The notes under the pieces were generated by a model. That model saw only the letters and a program-made list of their open reading frames with translations, had not been told where the DNA came from and did no database searches. DNA of 37,903 bases from Candidatus Saccharimonadota bacterium. GTDB lineage: Bacteria; Patescibacteriota; Saccharimonadia; Saccharimonadales; Saccharimonadaceae. Below, piece after piece: positions 1-6,748 of this stretch (positions within the stretch are counted from its first letter, which is position 1; every line of letters starts with the position of its first letter). The stretch spans positions 1 through 37,903 of the forward strand of contig JAEEUB010000009.1 of assembly GCA_016286785.1 (NCBI GenBank), in the 5' to 3' direction. Both the position numbers and the translations under genes were made by a program.

Positions 1-99
1 AACAGTAACGGTATCGGTTACGTCTGCGACCGCACCAAGTGCTGGCATTGCAGTGAGTGCTACGGCAACTGTACTACCTAAAATTGCTAATTTTTTCAT
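1..99 (-). CDS. Secreted beta-rich protein, N-terminal fragment (paralogue of 301-879)
   Basis: Only the first 33 codons are in the window; the gene continues past the left edge. The visible residues form a Sec signal peptide: MKK, a hydrophobic stretch, then a cleavage site AVA followed by DVTDTVTV. The start and the mature N-terminus match the next gene (301-879), which has VFA followed by DVTDTVQI, so the two are tandem paralogues. A strong Shine-Dalgarno GGGAGGAG sits 6 nt before the ATG, and a consensus promoter lies about 70 nt upstream of the start. Secretion is well supported; the function is unknown. By similarity to the neighbour it is probably an abundant surface or extracellular protein. 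Confidence 0.75.
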   Translation of the reverse strand, partial: MKKLAILGSTVAVALTAMPALGAVADVTDTVTV

Positions 100-176
100 T
101 TTTTTCTCCTCCCATTCTCTAAATGGAAATTAGTTATTATTTATGTTAATGGAGTGTATGACCTTTAACAATTTCT

Positions 177-205
177 ATTATATTTAAACACGAGCACGAT
201 GTCAA
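177..205 (-). promoter_or_regulatory. Consensus sigma70-type promoter of the first secreted-protein gene
   Basis: On the minus strand there is TTGACA (200-205), a 17-nt spacer and TATAAT (177-182), a perfect match to both hexamers. The predicted transcript start near 170 gives a ~71-nt leader that ends with GGGAGGAG before the ATG at 99. The same layout precedes the paralogue at 879. Confidence 0.85.
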
Positions 206-249
206 TATGTTTTTTTATTATTTCACGATTAAAATATTAACTTTTCCAC

Positions 250-280
250 AACAAAATACAGCTCCGCTAGGAGCTGTATT
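250..280 (-). terminator. Hairpin terminator of the 301-879 gene
   Basis: Perfect 11-bp stem: the arms are 255-265 (AATACAGCTCC) and 270-280 (GGAGCTGTATT), with a 4-nt loop. It lies 20 nt downstream of the TAA stop of the minus-strand gene. The following U-tract is imperfect (TTTTGTTGT), so termination may be partial and allow read-through into the tandem paralogue. Confidence 0.6.
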
Positions 281-300
281 GTAGTTTGTAGTATTTAAAA

Positions 301-879
301 TTAACTATTGCCAGCCGCAACGGTATAGGTTACCTTGCCCTGATAACTGTCGGCTTGCTGAGTTGCGCTAATCCATACGCGATAACCCGTGTAAATTGTT
401 TCTTCGGAGGTACTAGCGCTTGCACCAGCAACCTTAGTTGCTGTAGCTGGAACCGCCTTGAATGAAGTGTAGCCAGATACAACATTTGTACCAGCCAATT
501 TGAATGCCCAGTTAGATGTAGCGCCAGACGTTGCAGTACCAGTTGCAATTGGCGTACCAGAGCCAGTTGGCTTCATCGAAGTAACAGGTGTGCCCGCTCC
601 GGAACCTACGGCTTTTACATTCCAACCGTTAGCGGCGTTGCAAGATACTACTATTTTACCTCCGGCTGAGGAAGTTGCGTCCCACGTCTGGAGACTACCG
701 TTAGTCATAGTTTTGGTGAAGCTTTTGCCAGCACCAGATGTAGAAGTTGAGCCGCCAACCGTACATGAGCTATTAATTGTAATTTGAACGGTATCTGTCA
801 CGTCGGCAAAAACACCATTTACAGGCATAGCGGTCAAAGTAGCAGCTATCGCTCCCGTTACGATTAATGATTTTCTCAT
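301..879 (-). CDS. Secreted beta-rich Ser/Thr/Gly/Ala surface protein
   Basis: 192 aa from the ATG at 879, chosen because GGGAGG lies just upstream and a signal peptide follows at once; an in-frame start further up (948) would lie at the transcript start. MRKSLIVTGAIAATLTAMPV is a Sec signal ending VFA, then DVTDTV. The mature ~168 aa are rich in Ser, Thr, Gly and Ala, have two Cys (about residues 38 and 79 of the precursor) and end in a strand-like segment, YQGKVTYTV. The closing pattern WISATQ..(A)DSYQGKVTYTV resembles immunoglobulin-like beta-sandwich surface proteins such as WxL or spore-coat-U types, but I cannot assign a family. No LPXTG-type anchor or C-terminal membrane segment is visible, so it is secreted or held by assembly. 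It is a tandem paralogue of the gene at 1-99. Confidence 0.8.
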   Translation of the reverse strand: MRKSLIVTGAIAATLTAMPVNGVFADVTDTVQITINSSCTVGGSTSTSGAGKSFTKTMTNGSLQTWDATSSAGGKIVVSCNAANGWNVKAVGSGAGTPVTSMKPTGSGTPIATGTATSGATSNWAFKLAGTNVVSGYTSFKAVPATATKVAGASASTSEETIYTGYRVWISATQQADSYQGKVTYTVAAGNS

Positions 880-953
880 ATTTTTTTTCCTCCCATGTTT
901 TGTGAAAAATATTGACTTATTTTTGTTAAACGTATAACCTTTTAACACTTTTT

Positions 954-982
954 ATTTTATAAAAGCATAATCGCATTGTCAA
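954..982 (-). promoter_or_regulatory. Promoter of the 301-879 secreted-protein gene
   Basis: Minus strand: TTGACA at 977-982, a 17-nt spacer and TAAAAT at 954-959. The predicted start near 947 gives a ~68-nt leader. Spacing and several leader segments resemble the promoter at 177-205, which suggests the gene was duplicated with its promoter. Confidence 0.75.
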
Positions 983-1040
983 GCATTGTTTTTAAGTTTT
1001 TATTAAGTTTTCTTAGCTAGTTTTCCACATGTTTTTAAGG

Positions 1041-1949
1041 TTAGCGCCCTAGGGTTTTAATCTTCTTAAAATCTACTGATTCTACGGCGTTTCTTAGCTC
1101 TTGTTCGGTATTATAGTGGGTATGAATTCCCGGAGCATCGGATAACATATGCTGGGCGAACGGGAAACTAACTACGCGTTCTAATACTGCGCCAAATTTG
1201 CCCGTACGGCTGCTCGCTACGCTAAAATGCGAAACATTTTTTAATGGTATTTCTAGGGCTTGTTTCATTTCTTCTGGGAAGAAAGTTAGCGAAAACAAGT
1301 CTCCGTCTGGCTCGCCAGCAAGACGGCCGTACGCAATTGAGGTATTGCCTTCGATCCAGAGTTTTTTATTGAGTGGGCGCATCTTTGATTTCATTAGATT
1401 TGCCGTACATTCCACTTTTTTACTACCATCGCTGTTTTTCATTTCGCAAATAAAGTCACCCTCGCAGGTAGTGGTCATAACAGCGCCTTTACAGTCTGGT
1501 GATTTAAGGCCGTGGGCTTCGTCGTAGCTAATTGTATCGCTAATGTAGTCCATCATTACCCAAGAAAGAAGGCCGGTTTTAGTGTTTTTAGCTACTAGAT
1601 AATACTCGGCCCTTGCACCCCAAAACACGCTGGTATGAATCCTGAACATAGAGACGATGCCGTAATATTTTTCTCTGTCACCTTCAAAAATTGTTGATTT
1701 TGCTGGCTCAAATCCGTCCGGCATAAATTTCTCGACTTTTTCTGGTTTTGGTATCTCGTAGAACAAAAAGGTGCAGTAAGGTTCCACCACAAAAGGCATC
1801 ATTCCAGATTTTTTGGTGGCACTTTTAATGATTCTCTTTTGCAAGCATACTGGCAACTTAGCCAATTTGGTTTGCATGTAATGAGTTTTTCCAACCATCA
1901 TTGGGTCTACTAGACGTTCTACGCCTTTCGAATACTCTAATACATTCAT
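1041..1949 (-). CDS. Unrecognised 302-aa protein, third gene of a redox-like operon
   Basis: 302 aa, no signal peptide or clear membrane segment, so probably cytoplasmic. The start at 1949 is preceded by a near-perfect Shine-Dalgarno (TAAGGAGGT) and overlaps the stop of the upstream thioredoxin-like gene by 4 nt (ATGA), so the two are translationally coupled. The stretch from residue ~53 (VVEPYCTFLFYEIPKPEK) followed by Y..V..FRIH, ARAEYYLVAKN and later LWIEGNTSIAYG is vaguely like the acetoacetate-decarboxylase-like fold (a substrate-binding beta barrel), but I see no certain catalytic lysine. Treat that only as a possibility. Confidence 0.7.
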   Translation of the reverse strand: MNVLEYSKGVERLVDPMMVGKTHYMQTKLAKLPVCLQKRIIKSATKKSGMMPFVVEPYCTFLFYEIPKPEKVEKFMPDGFEPAKSTIFEGDREKYYGIVSMFRIHTSVFWGARAEYYLVAKNTKTGLLSWVMMDYISDTISYDEAHGLKSPDCKGAVMTTTCEGDFICEMKNSDGSKKVECTANLMKSKMRPLNKKLWIEGNTSIAYGRLAGEPDGDLFSLTFFPEEMKQALEIPLKNVSHFSVASSRTGKFGAVLERVVSFPFAQHMLSDAPGIHTHYNTEQELRNAVESVDFKKIKTLGR

Positions 1950-2443
1950 AAAAACCTCCTTATCCAGTTTTGGAATTCGTTGTAATCGTTGTAGATTGGA
2001 GCATCCTCGTCACTATCTGCCCTTAAAAATCCTACGACTTTGCCTTTTGAAATCATCGCTACTGACGGGTAATATTCTACATAGTTATGAAGCGACGTTT
2101 CTTTTTCTACCTCAAAAATCATGCGGTAAACTTTGATTTTATGATCGCGGGCATAGCTTGACACGTATTCTCTTAATCTATCAGCGGTAGTGCAGCCACC
2201 TTGGTCTATAAAGACAATGAATGATTTTTTCTTGCTAATTAAATCTTCGTATTCTTTGCCCGTAAGGTCTTGGAGCTCTCCGTCACATTCTTGCTGGCAG
2301 ATGTATTCTGGATCTAGCGACAGCTTTGAATCATCAAACCACCCGCTAACTGCACCCACAAATAATAAGCTACTTATAAGCACTATTACGAGCGCAATGA
2401 TTAGACCTAGTACTCCTGCCTGTTTCTTTTTTTCTGCGCTCAC
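1946..2443 (-). CDS. Membrane-anchored thioredoxin-like protein with a single active-site-type Cys
   Basis: 165 aa with a GTG start at 2443 and GGAG 8 nt upstream. A short basic N-terminus (MSAEKKKQ) is followed by one membrane segment (about 10-32), which would put the rest outside the membrane. Residues ~74-165 look like a thioredoxin fold: strand SFIVFIDQGGCTTADRL (Cys84 where thioredoxins have CxxC, here GGCTTA with no second Cys), then YYPSVAMI carrying the likely cis-Pro, then GKVVGFLRAD. A separate CQQEC pair at 49-53 could form a disulfide outside the fold. It lies 1 nt after the stop of the rhodanese-like gene. The lost resolving Cys suggests a thiol carrier or isomerase-like role rather than classical disulfide reduction; this is inference. 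Confidence 0.7.
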   Translation of the reverse strand: MSAEKKKQAGVLGLIIALVIVLISSLLFVGAVSGWFDDSKLSLDPEYICQQECDGELQDLTGKEYEDLISKKKSFIVFIDQGGCTTADRLREYVSSYARDHKIKVYRMIFEVEKETSLHNYVEYYPSVAMISKGKVVGFLRADSDEDAPIYNDYNEFQNWIRRFL

Positions 2444-2444
2444 T

Positions 2445-3125
2445 TTATTTCTCCGTTAGGGTAGAAAAATCAATCTCGTGGATTGGTACTTTGTAAAAAT
2501 CATAAACTGCTTTGTCGCCTACTTTGCGTTTTACCTCTACTTTATTATCTCCATCATAGAACCAGTAGCCGCCTACGTCGTAGATTTTGGATTCGTCCCA
2601 GCCTAGAGCCACCAACATCTTTTTCATCATGCCTGAATAGCCGCCACCGCCACACATCAAGAAAATAACTTTATCCTTTGGAAACAAACCTTCTAAAATA
2701 GCCATGGATTCCTCGTAATTTGGCGAGAATGAGCCATCTTGGCCTTGATAAAAGAGAGTTTTTCCGGTGTAGGTGTTTCCGACTTCTTTTGGTAGGCCAG
2801 TAACGTTAACTAGATACGGGAAAGGCACTACAGAAAAACCATTTACGAACCCCGAGAGATACGAGTCGCCACCGATTGCCTCGTAATTGCCGGGGTCTTT
2901 TAACATTCTAAGATCGCGATAAACCGAATCGGAGCGCCCAAGATAAGAATCTATGGTTTTTTCGTTGATGTTTTTATCGATACCAAGTTCGCCCCTTTGG
3001 CCTTCGGCCAGTTCTGGGGCGGGCAAAGCGGGCAACTGGCCGCTAAAGGCATAGCGCCCCAAAAGAAACGCCCCAACAATCAATATTAAACCGCCAACAA
3101 TACCGGTCCAAATGTATTTTTTCAT
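2445..3125 (-). CDS. Membrane-anchored rhodanese-like domain protein
   Basis: 226 aa from the ATG at 3125, with GGAGG upstream. One N-terminal membrane segment (about 5-23) is followed by an extracytoplasmic domain. The C-terminal half carries a rhodanese-like active loop: VIFLMCGGGGYSGMMKKMLVALGW (Cys158, then GGGGYSG), followed by KIYDVGGYWFYDG, the usual strand after the rhodanese loop. An earlier segment, VNVTGLPKEV, may be the first rhodanese strand. Rhodaneses carry sulfane sulfur on the loop Cys; exported forms are uncommon and their substrates unknown. First gene of a three-gene operon with the thioredoxin-like protein. Confidence 0.75.
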   Translation of the reverse strand: MKKYIWTGIVGGLILIVGAFLLGRYAFSGQLPALPAPELAEGQRGELGIDKNINEKTIDSYLGRSDSVYRDLRMLKDPGNYEAIGGDSYLSGFVNGFSVVPFPYLVNVTGLPKEVGNTYTGKTLFYQGQDGSFSPNYEESMAILEGLFPKDKVIFLMCGGGGYSGMMKKMLVALGWDESKIYDVGGYWFYDGDNKVEVKRKVGDKAVYDFYKVPIHEIDFSTLTEK

Positions 3126-3148
3126 AATTCCTCCACTTATTTATGATG

Positions 3149-3154
3149 ATTATA
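3149..3154 (-). promoter_or_regulatory. Extended -10 promoter of the rhodanese-like operon
   Basis: Minus-strand TGTTATAAT, an extended -10 with TATAAT at 3149-3154, lies 23 nt before the ATG at 3125. A GGAGG ribosome site falls in the short leader, so this transcript is leadered, unlike several neighbours. Confidence 0.6.
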
Positions 3155-3171
3155 ACATGAATAAGCGGTTT

Positions 3172-3909
3172 TTATACCCCGACTGCCATTTCGTTTGGAC
3201 ATTCTTTTAGGATGCTAGACATTGCGTTTTTCTCGGCCTCGGTAACCCAAAGCTGATATTTATATTTAACCGATATTTGCCTTGCGATGTATTGACATCT
3301 AAATTTTTTATTCTTAGGAAGCCAGGTGGCCGCATCGCCATCTGATTTTTGCTTGTTGGCTGAAGCATCGACAGCTAAGAGGTTAAGCGGGTCGGTAGCA
3401 ATTTTGTTTCTAGTGTCGTAATCAAAATACTTGGCACCTTTTTGCCAGGCGTCGCTAAGCGCAACCACGTGATCTATTTGAATCTTTTTAGAGATTTGTT
3501 CCTTGCTGGTAAAGACCAAGTGTTCGCCGGTGTATGGCTCGTCATATTCGCCAGATATTACGTTACAGCCGTCTAGCGCTGCGCTATCACCAAATTCCCG
3601 TTTGATGATGATTTGGCGAAGATTACAGCCATCTACGGTTGGCCAACCCGGATAAAATTCATCTCTTTCGTATCCTTCTTTTGGCGCCCTTCCTTTAACA
3701 TCTAGAAGTTCCAGTAGTTTAGAAGCTTGCAGGCCCGAATCTTCTGTTTGTCCCGTTAAAACGGCTTCCTGGCTGCTAGACGGTTGAATATCTTTGTCGT
3801 CTGTTTTTTGATACTCGGTCTCGTAACTATTTGGATTGGTGAAAATCCAAATCAAAATGCCGACTAGCGCTAGCATGGCCGCAAGAATTCTTCGCACCTT
3901 TAGTTTCAT
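3172..3909 (-). CDS. Secreted or membrane-anchored HNH endonuclease (DUF1524/GmrSD-C type)
   Basis: 245 aa. The N-terminus (MKLKVRRILAAMLALVGILIWIF) is a signal or anchor, followed by a low-complexity linker to ~60. The rest matches the extracellular HNH family common in Actinobacteria: LLDVKGRAPKEGYERDEF, WPTVDGCNLRQ, CNVISGEYDEPYTG, then the catalytic IQIDHVVALSDAWQKGA (Asp146-His147), DPLNLLAVDASANKQKSD (Asn176, Asn185, Lys186) and DAATWLPKNKKFRC. All expected His, Asn and Lys motif residues are present. Paired Cys (95/115, 205/236) fit an extracytoplasmic fold. Inferred role: degrading external DNA for nucleotide salvage in an organism expected to be a nucleotide auxotroph. The promoter predicts a leaderless mRNA. 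Confidence 0.88.
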   Translation of the reverse strand: MKLKVRRILAAMLALVGILIWIFTNPNSYETEYQKTDDKDIQPSSSQEAVLTGQTEDSGLQASKLLELLDVKGRAPKEGYERDEFYPGWPTVDGCNLRQIIIKREFGDSAALDGCNVISGEYDEPYTGEHLVFTSKEQISKKIQIDHVVALSDAWQKGAKYFDYDTRNKIATDPLNLLAVDASANKQKSDGDAATWLPKNKKFRCQYIARQISVKYKYQLWVTEAEKNAMSSILKECPNEMAVGV

Positions 3910-3915
3910 TTTTTT

Positions 3916-3921
3916 ATTATA
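3916..3921 (-). promoter_or_regulatory. -10 box giving a probable leaderless mRNA (HNH nuclease)
   Basis: Minus-strand TGCTATAAT with TATAAT at 3916-3921 is separated from the ATG (3909) by only six A residues. Transcription would start at or next to the A of ATG, and there is no Shine-Dalgarno. Confidence 0.65.
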
Positions 3922-3975
3922 GCAAAAACTAATTTCTTAGTTTACATAAGTGTTTTTTCTGCTAACACTAGCGAT

Positions 3976-4938
3976 TTATTCTAATCCTTCTGGGCGGTCG
4001 CTAGAGTTAATGATGGTGTTTAGTTTTTCGCTTCTTAGGATATCGGCGTTGTACGCTTCAACTTTGGCATTGTAGCTGTCGATTAAGCTATTGATTTCGT
4101 TGTAGAGTTGTTCTAGAGCCGACTGCTCGCCCACTAGGGCATTTCTTCTTGCATAAAAATCTGCTTCGGATTTAAAACATCCAGCCACATTAGCACAGCT
4201 ATTAAAACTAATAATATCTGCATTTAACTGGCTAACGCGACGATCGTAATCTGTGGTGTTTAATTCAATTTGTTCCGCCAAAGCATTCATCTCTTCTTCT
4301 AGTTGATGGAGCTCAGCTTCTAGCTCGCGAAAAACAACAATATATTTATCGTAAAACTCTACAACTTGGTCTTGGTTTTGAAAATACTTAGAGTAGTGAT
4401 TTTCTAGGACCAAGGGAAGGTTTTTGATCTCTGTGCCGGCGCGCACGTATAGCTCTTCAAACTTTTCTTCTTCTATGTAGTTTGATAGGTCTTCTTTTAA
4501 ATCTTCTTCGTTCTCTTTATAAACTTGATCTAAATATGGTTTTAGAGTGGATTTTTCGGATTCGCTCATACGCGCAAAAACAGCATGTAGCAACTCGTGC
4601 GCCGAGGTTAGCTCCCTTATGCCATCTAATTCCTGCTCCGTAATATTGTATACGTAGATGTTGTCTTCTGTGTAGCAGCCCAGGATTGCCTTTTCATCAT
4701 TTTCTCTCCTGCAGCGGGCATTAAAATCATCCTTAGAATTTAACTCTGGCTGGCTGGCATTAAATAAAAACTCTCCCTCGCCGGTGAGATTTAGGCTGGA
4801 GCGGATTTTGGCCATCTCTGGGGTAATAACGTATGTTTTACCACGCCAAAAATCGTAAAGCCACTGCCTATTTAGGGCGATTGCTATTACTATAGCAATT
4901 AAAGCTAGCAGTAATATGGGTTTAATTAACTTTTTCAT
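3976..4938 (-). CDS. Membrane-anchored HExxH coiled-coil protein, putative metallopeptidase
   Basis: 320 aa. The N-terminal membrane anchor (about 5-23) is followed by an extracytoplasmic region. LTSAHELLHAVFARMSE holds an HExxH zinc motif (His114, Glu115, His118). The acidic segment EELYVRAGTEIKNLP, about 50 residues later, offers a possible third ligand (a Glu). Residues ~200-310 are heptad-rich and probably form a coiled coil, broken by a Cys pair (NSCANVAGC). This could be a gluzincin-like surface peptidase, but a pseudo-enzyme cannot be excluded. Single-gene transcription unit with its own -10. Confidence 0.7.
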   Translation of the reverse strand: MKKLIKPILLLALIAIVIAIALNRQWLYDFWRGKTYVITPEMAKIRSSLNLTGEGEFLFNASQPELNSKDDFNARCRRENDEKAILGCYTEDNIYVYNITEQELDGIRELTSAHELLHAVFARMSESEKSTLKPYLDQVYKENEEDLKEDLSNYIEEEKFEELYVRAGTEIKNLPLVLENHYSKYFQNQDQVVEFYDKYIVVFRELEAELHQLEEEMNALAEQIELNTTDYDRRVSQLNADIISFNSCANVAGCFKSEADFYARRNALVGEQSALEQLYNEINSLIDSYNAKVEAYNADILRSEKLNTIINSSDRPEGLE

Positions 4939-4991
4939 TGTGTTTTCCTTTATCTAAACCAATGCGGTCATACATGTTTTATCATGGGTAT

Positions 4992-4997
4992 ATTATA
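4992..4997 (-). promoter_or_regulatory. -10 box of the HExxH protein gene
   Basis: Minus-strand GGTATAAT (TATAAT at 4992-4997) lies about 53 nt upstream of the ATG at 4938. AAAGGAAAA directly before the ATG serves as the ribosome site. No good -35 is visible. Confidence 0.5.
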
Positions 4998-5028
4998 CCT
5001 TGATTGAGATGCTTTTAAAAAACTGTTT

Positions 5029-6231
5029 TTATAGCGATTCGCTCATCGCCCAGTCAGAAATCTTAACGCCGTCGGTAAATGTTATATCTTCTGTAAAGAA
5101 TTTCATAATTGTTTCGTTATATCTCTTTTTTATTTCTCTATATTTTTTTAGTAGTGCCCTATAATCGTCTGGCTCCCATTCGGAGTAGAGATTTTTGGTT
5201 GCCTGAATTATGGCTGGACTGTCGTATTCTTCGTTAAAGTTCACCCTAAGCCCAAGAAAATTATTTCCGCTTGAAAAGGCTCTATTAGCCACGTCTGTTT
5301 GCCCTTTTTCTTCAATGATGCTGGCTAGCGCTAACCCAGCTATTGTCGTGCCCATACCACCGTCCGACATTGCGTAATTTAGACTTATCCGTTCCTCTGG
5401 AGTTAAGGCTAGTCGGTTCCTTTTATGCATCATTACACCTACCAGTCCTTGACTGCTTACCATAGAATTTATGTAAATATTTTTTCTATTAAGACTTTCG
5501 TCAAGTTCGCCTGTATATATCATTTCTCCCTGTAAATATTCTGTAGTAATCATGCCCATTTCCTTGGCTGGCTTTATGCCGTTGCTCAAAAGAAAGTCTC
5601 TTCTGCCGGAGCCGTCGTCGCCATCAAACCAATCATATTGTTTTAGATCAAACGCAAACCTATCGTTATGCGATATCAAATCGTTCACATGGGATAAGTC
5701 ACCATCCCTTATTAAATAATAGACCGCTCTTGACGTTCTTCCGTTTCCGTCTATAAAAAGGTGCAGATTATTTATCGCATAAAAAGCCAGAAGCGCCTTT
5801 TTCTCTTTACCTTTTGTCTTTTTTATTGCGTCAAGATATTCTTCAAACAGCTCTCTTTGTAATTCTGGTTCGGGAGCTATAAGCTCCTTACTGCCTCCTA
5901 ATATCGACGAGTCAACCATTACTCTTTGTGTTGTACTGCTAAACACTTCGCTTCTTTTTCTAAATTTATCGTTCCTCAATTGGCTATTTATGTGCATCAA
6001 AATCTTTAGCGCGACATCGGGCGTAATCTCGTCCAGTGCTTCCTCTATAGTGGTTTCTGGGGCAATTCTTTCTGTGTTTTCTTTATTTTTGTCGTAGAGC
6101 ATCAAAAGGCGCCTGGTAAAATGCCCGAGTTTTTGAGCATTGGTTCTACTTGGGCGAGATTGACCCAATTCTTTATTGGCGACATTATCTTGACTTTGAA
6201 TGGATTCTTCTCGCATTCTCTCTCTTATCAT
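5029..6231 (-). CDS. Fic domain protein, predicted protein AMPylase or related transferase
   Basis: 400 aa, no signal peptide. The Fic motif is complete: HLFIDGNGRTSR at residues 157-168 (His157, Phe159, Asp161, Asn163, Arg165, Arg168), preceded by an ALLAFYAINN helix as in active Fic folds. Fic enzymes transfer AMP or other nucleotide-derived groups to target hydroxyls. I see no clear (S/T)xxxE(G/N) inhibitory helix in the N-terminal 130 residues, so autoinhibition or a partner antitoxin is uncertain. The C-terminal ~200 residues match nothing I recognise. The gene is followed upstream (26 nt) by the DUF5680 gene on the same strand. AGGAAG precedes the start. Confidence 0.88.
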   Translation of the reverse strand: MIRERMREESIQSQDNVANKELGQSRPSRTNAQKLGHFTRRLLMLYDKNKENTERIAPETTIEEALDEITPDVALKILMHINSQLRNDKFRKRSEVFSSTTQRVMVDSSILGGSKELIAPEPELQRELFEEYLDAIKKTKGKEKKALLAFYAINNLHLFIDGNGRTSRAVYYLIRDGDLSHVNDLISHNDRFAFDLKQYDWFDGDDGSGRRDFLLSNGIKPAKEMGMITTEYLQGEMIYTGELDESLNRKNIYINSMVSSQGLVGVMMHKRNRLALTPEERISLNYAMSDGGMGTTIAGLALASIIEEKGQTDVANRAFSSGNNFLGLRVNFNEEYDSPAIIQATKNLYSEWEPDDYRALLKKYREIKKRYNETIMKFFTEDITFTDGVKISDWAMSESL

Positions 6232-6257
6232 TTCTTCCTACGATTTTTTGCAATTTT

Positions 6258-6722
6258 TTAGATTATTTTCCCGCCAAAACATTTTAATTCGCATATTTTT
6301 TTGCCAGCTTTATAAATTAGCTCTAGACCGCTAAAGCTCGATAAATCCCCCTCCGCTTCAAACGAATAAGAATAGTTGCCATTTTTGAAAGTTTTAGGGC
6401 CACGTACCGGAATAGTATCATCTTCTCCGACCAACATTAGCGCCGGCCTTAATCCTTCAGCTACAGCCTCGTCGGCCAAATCTTCGTCCAGAGTTATGCC
6501 ATAGTAATTCATTCCCCAGATTGGCTTTTCCTCCCCTACTTTATATACTACTTCTTCACCTATGAAAAAGGTTTTGCCGAAGTAAGTATCATGGTAGATA
6601 TAAGTGCCGTCGGTATACCCGTAATCTTTTGAGCCGGGCCGAGAGGAGGCTACTTTTTTAGCCTTAGCATTAGCATAGGTGTTTTTCTTGGCTTCGATTA
6701 AAAATCTTTTTAGGTCTTCCAT
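6258..6722 (-). CDS. Stand-alone DUF5680 protein
   Basis: 154 aa from the ATG at 6722 (MEDLKRFLIEAKKNTYAN). A longer in-frame start at 6776 would lie upstream of the promoter -10, so 6722 is preferred. The whole protein matches the DUF5680 pattern: FLIEAKKNTYA, SSRPGSKDYGY, YIYHDTYFG..FFIGEEVVY, PIWGMNYYG, and the closing GLELIYKAGKKICELKCFGGKII. In other bacteria I recall this domain at the C-terminus of XRE-type regulators, where it may sense a ligand; here it has no HTH. An XRE regulator is encoded about 1.6 kb away, divergently, at 8358. Predicted leaderless mRNA. Confidence 0.78.
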   Translation of the reverse strand: MEDLKRFLIEAKKNTYANAKAKKVASSRPGSKDYGYTDGTYIYHDTYFGKTFFIGEEVVYKVGEEKPIWGMNYYGITLDEDLADEAVAEGLRPALMLVGEDDTIPVRGPKTFKNGNYSYSFEAEGDLSSFSGLELIYKAGKKICELKCFGGKII

Positions 6723-6728
6723 AGTTGT

Positions 6729-6734
6729 ATTATA
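6729..6734 (-). promoter_or_regulatory. Extended -10 giving a probable leaderless mRNA (DUF5680 gene)
   Basis: Minus-strand TTTGGTATAAT (extended -10, TATAAT at 6729-6734) is followed by a 6-nt spacer and then the ATG at 6722. No ribosome-binding site is possible in so short a leader. Confidence 0.7.
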
Positions 6735-6748
6735 CCAAAGATATAAAT

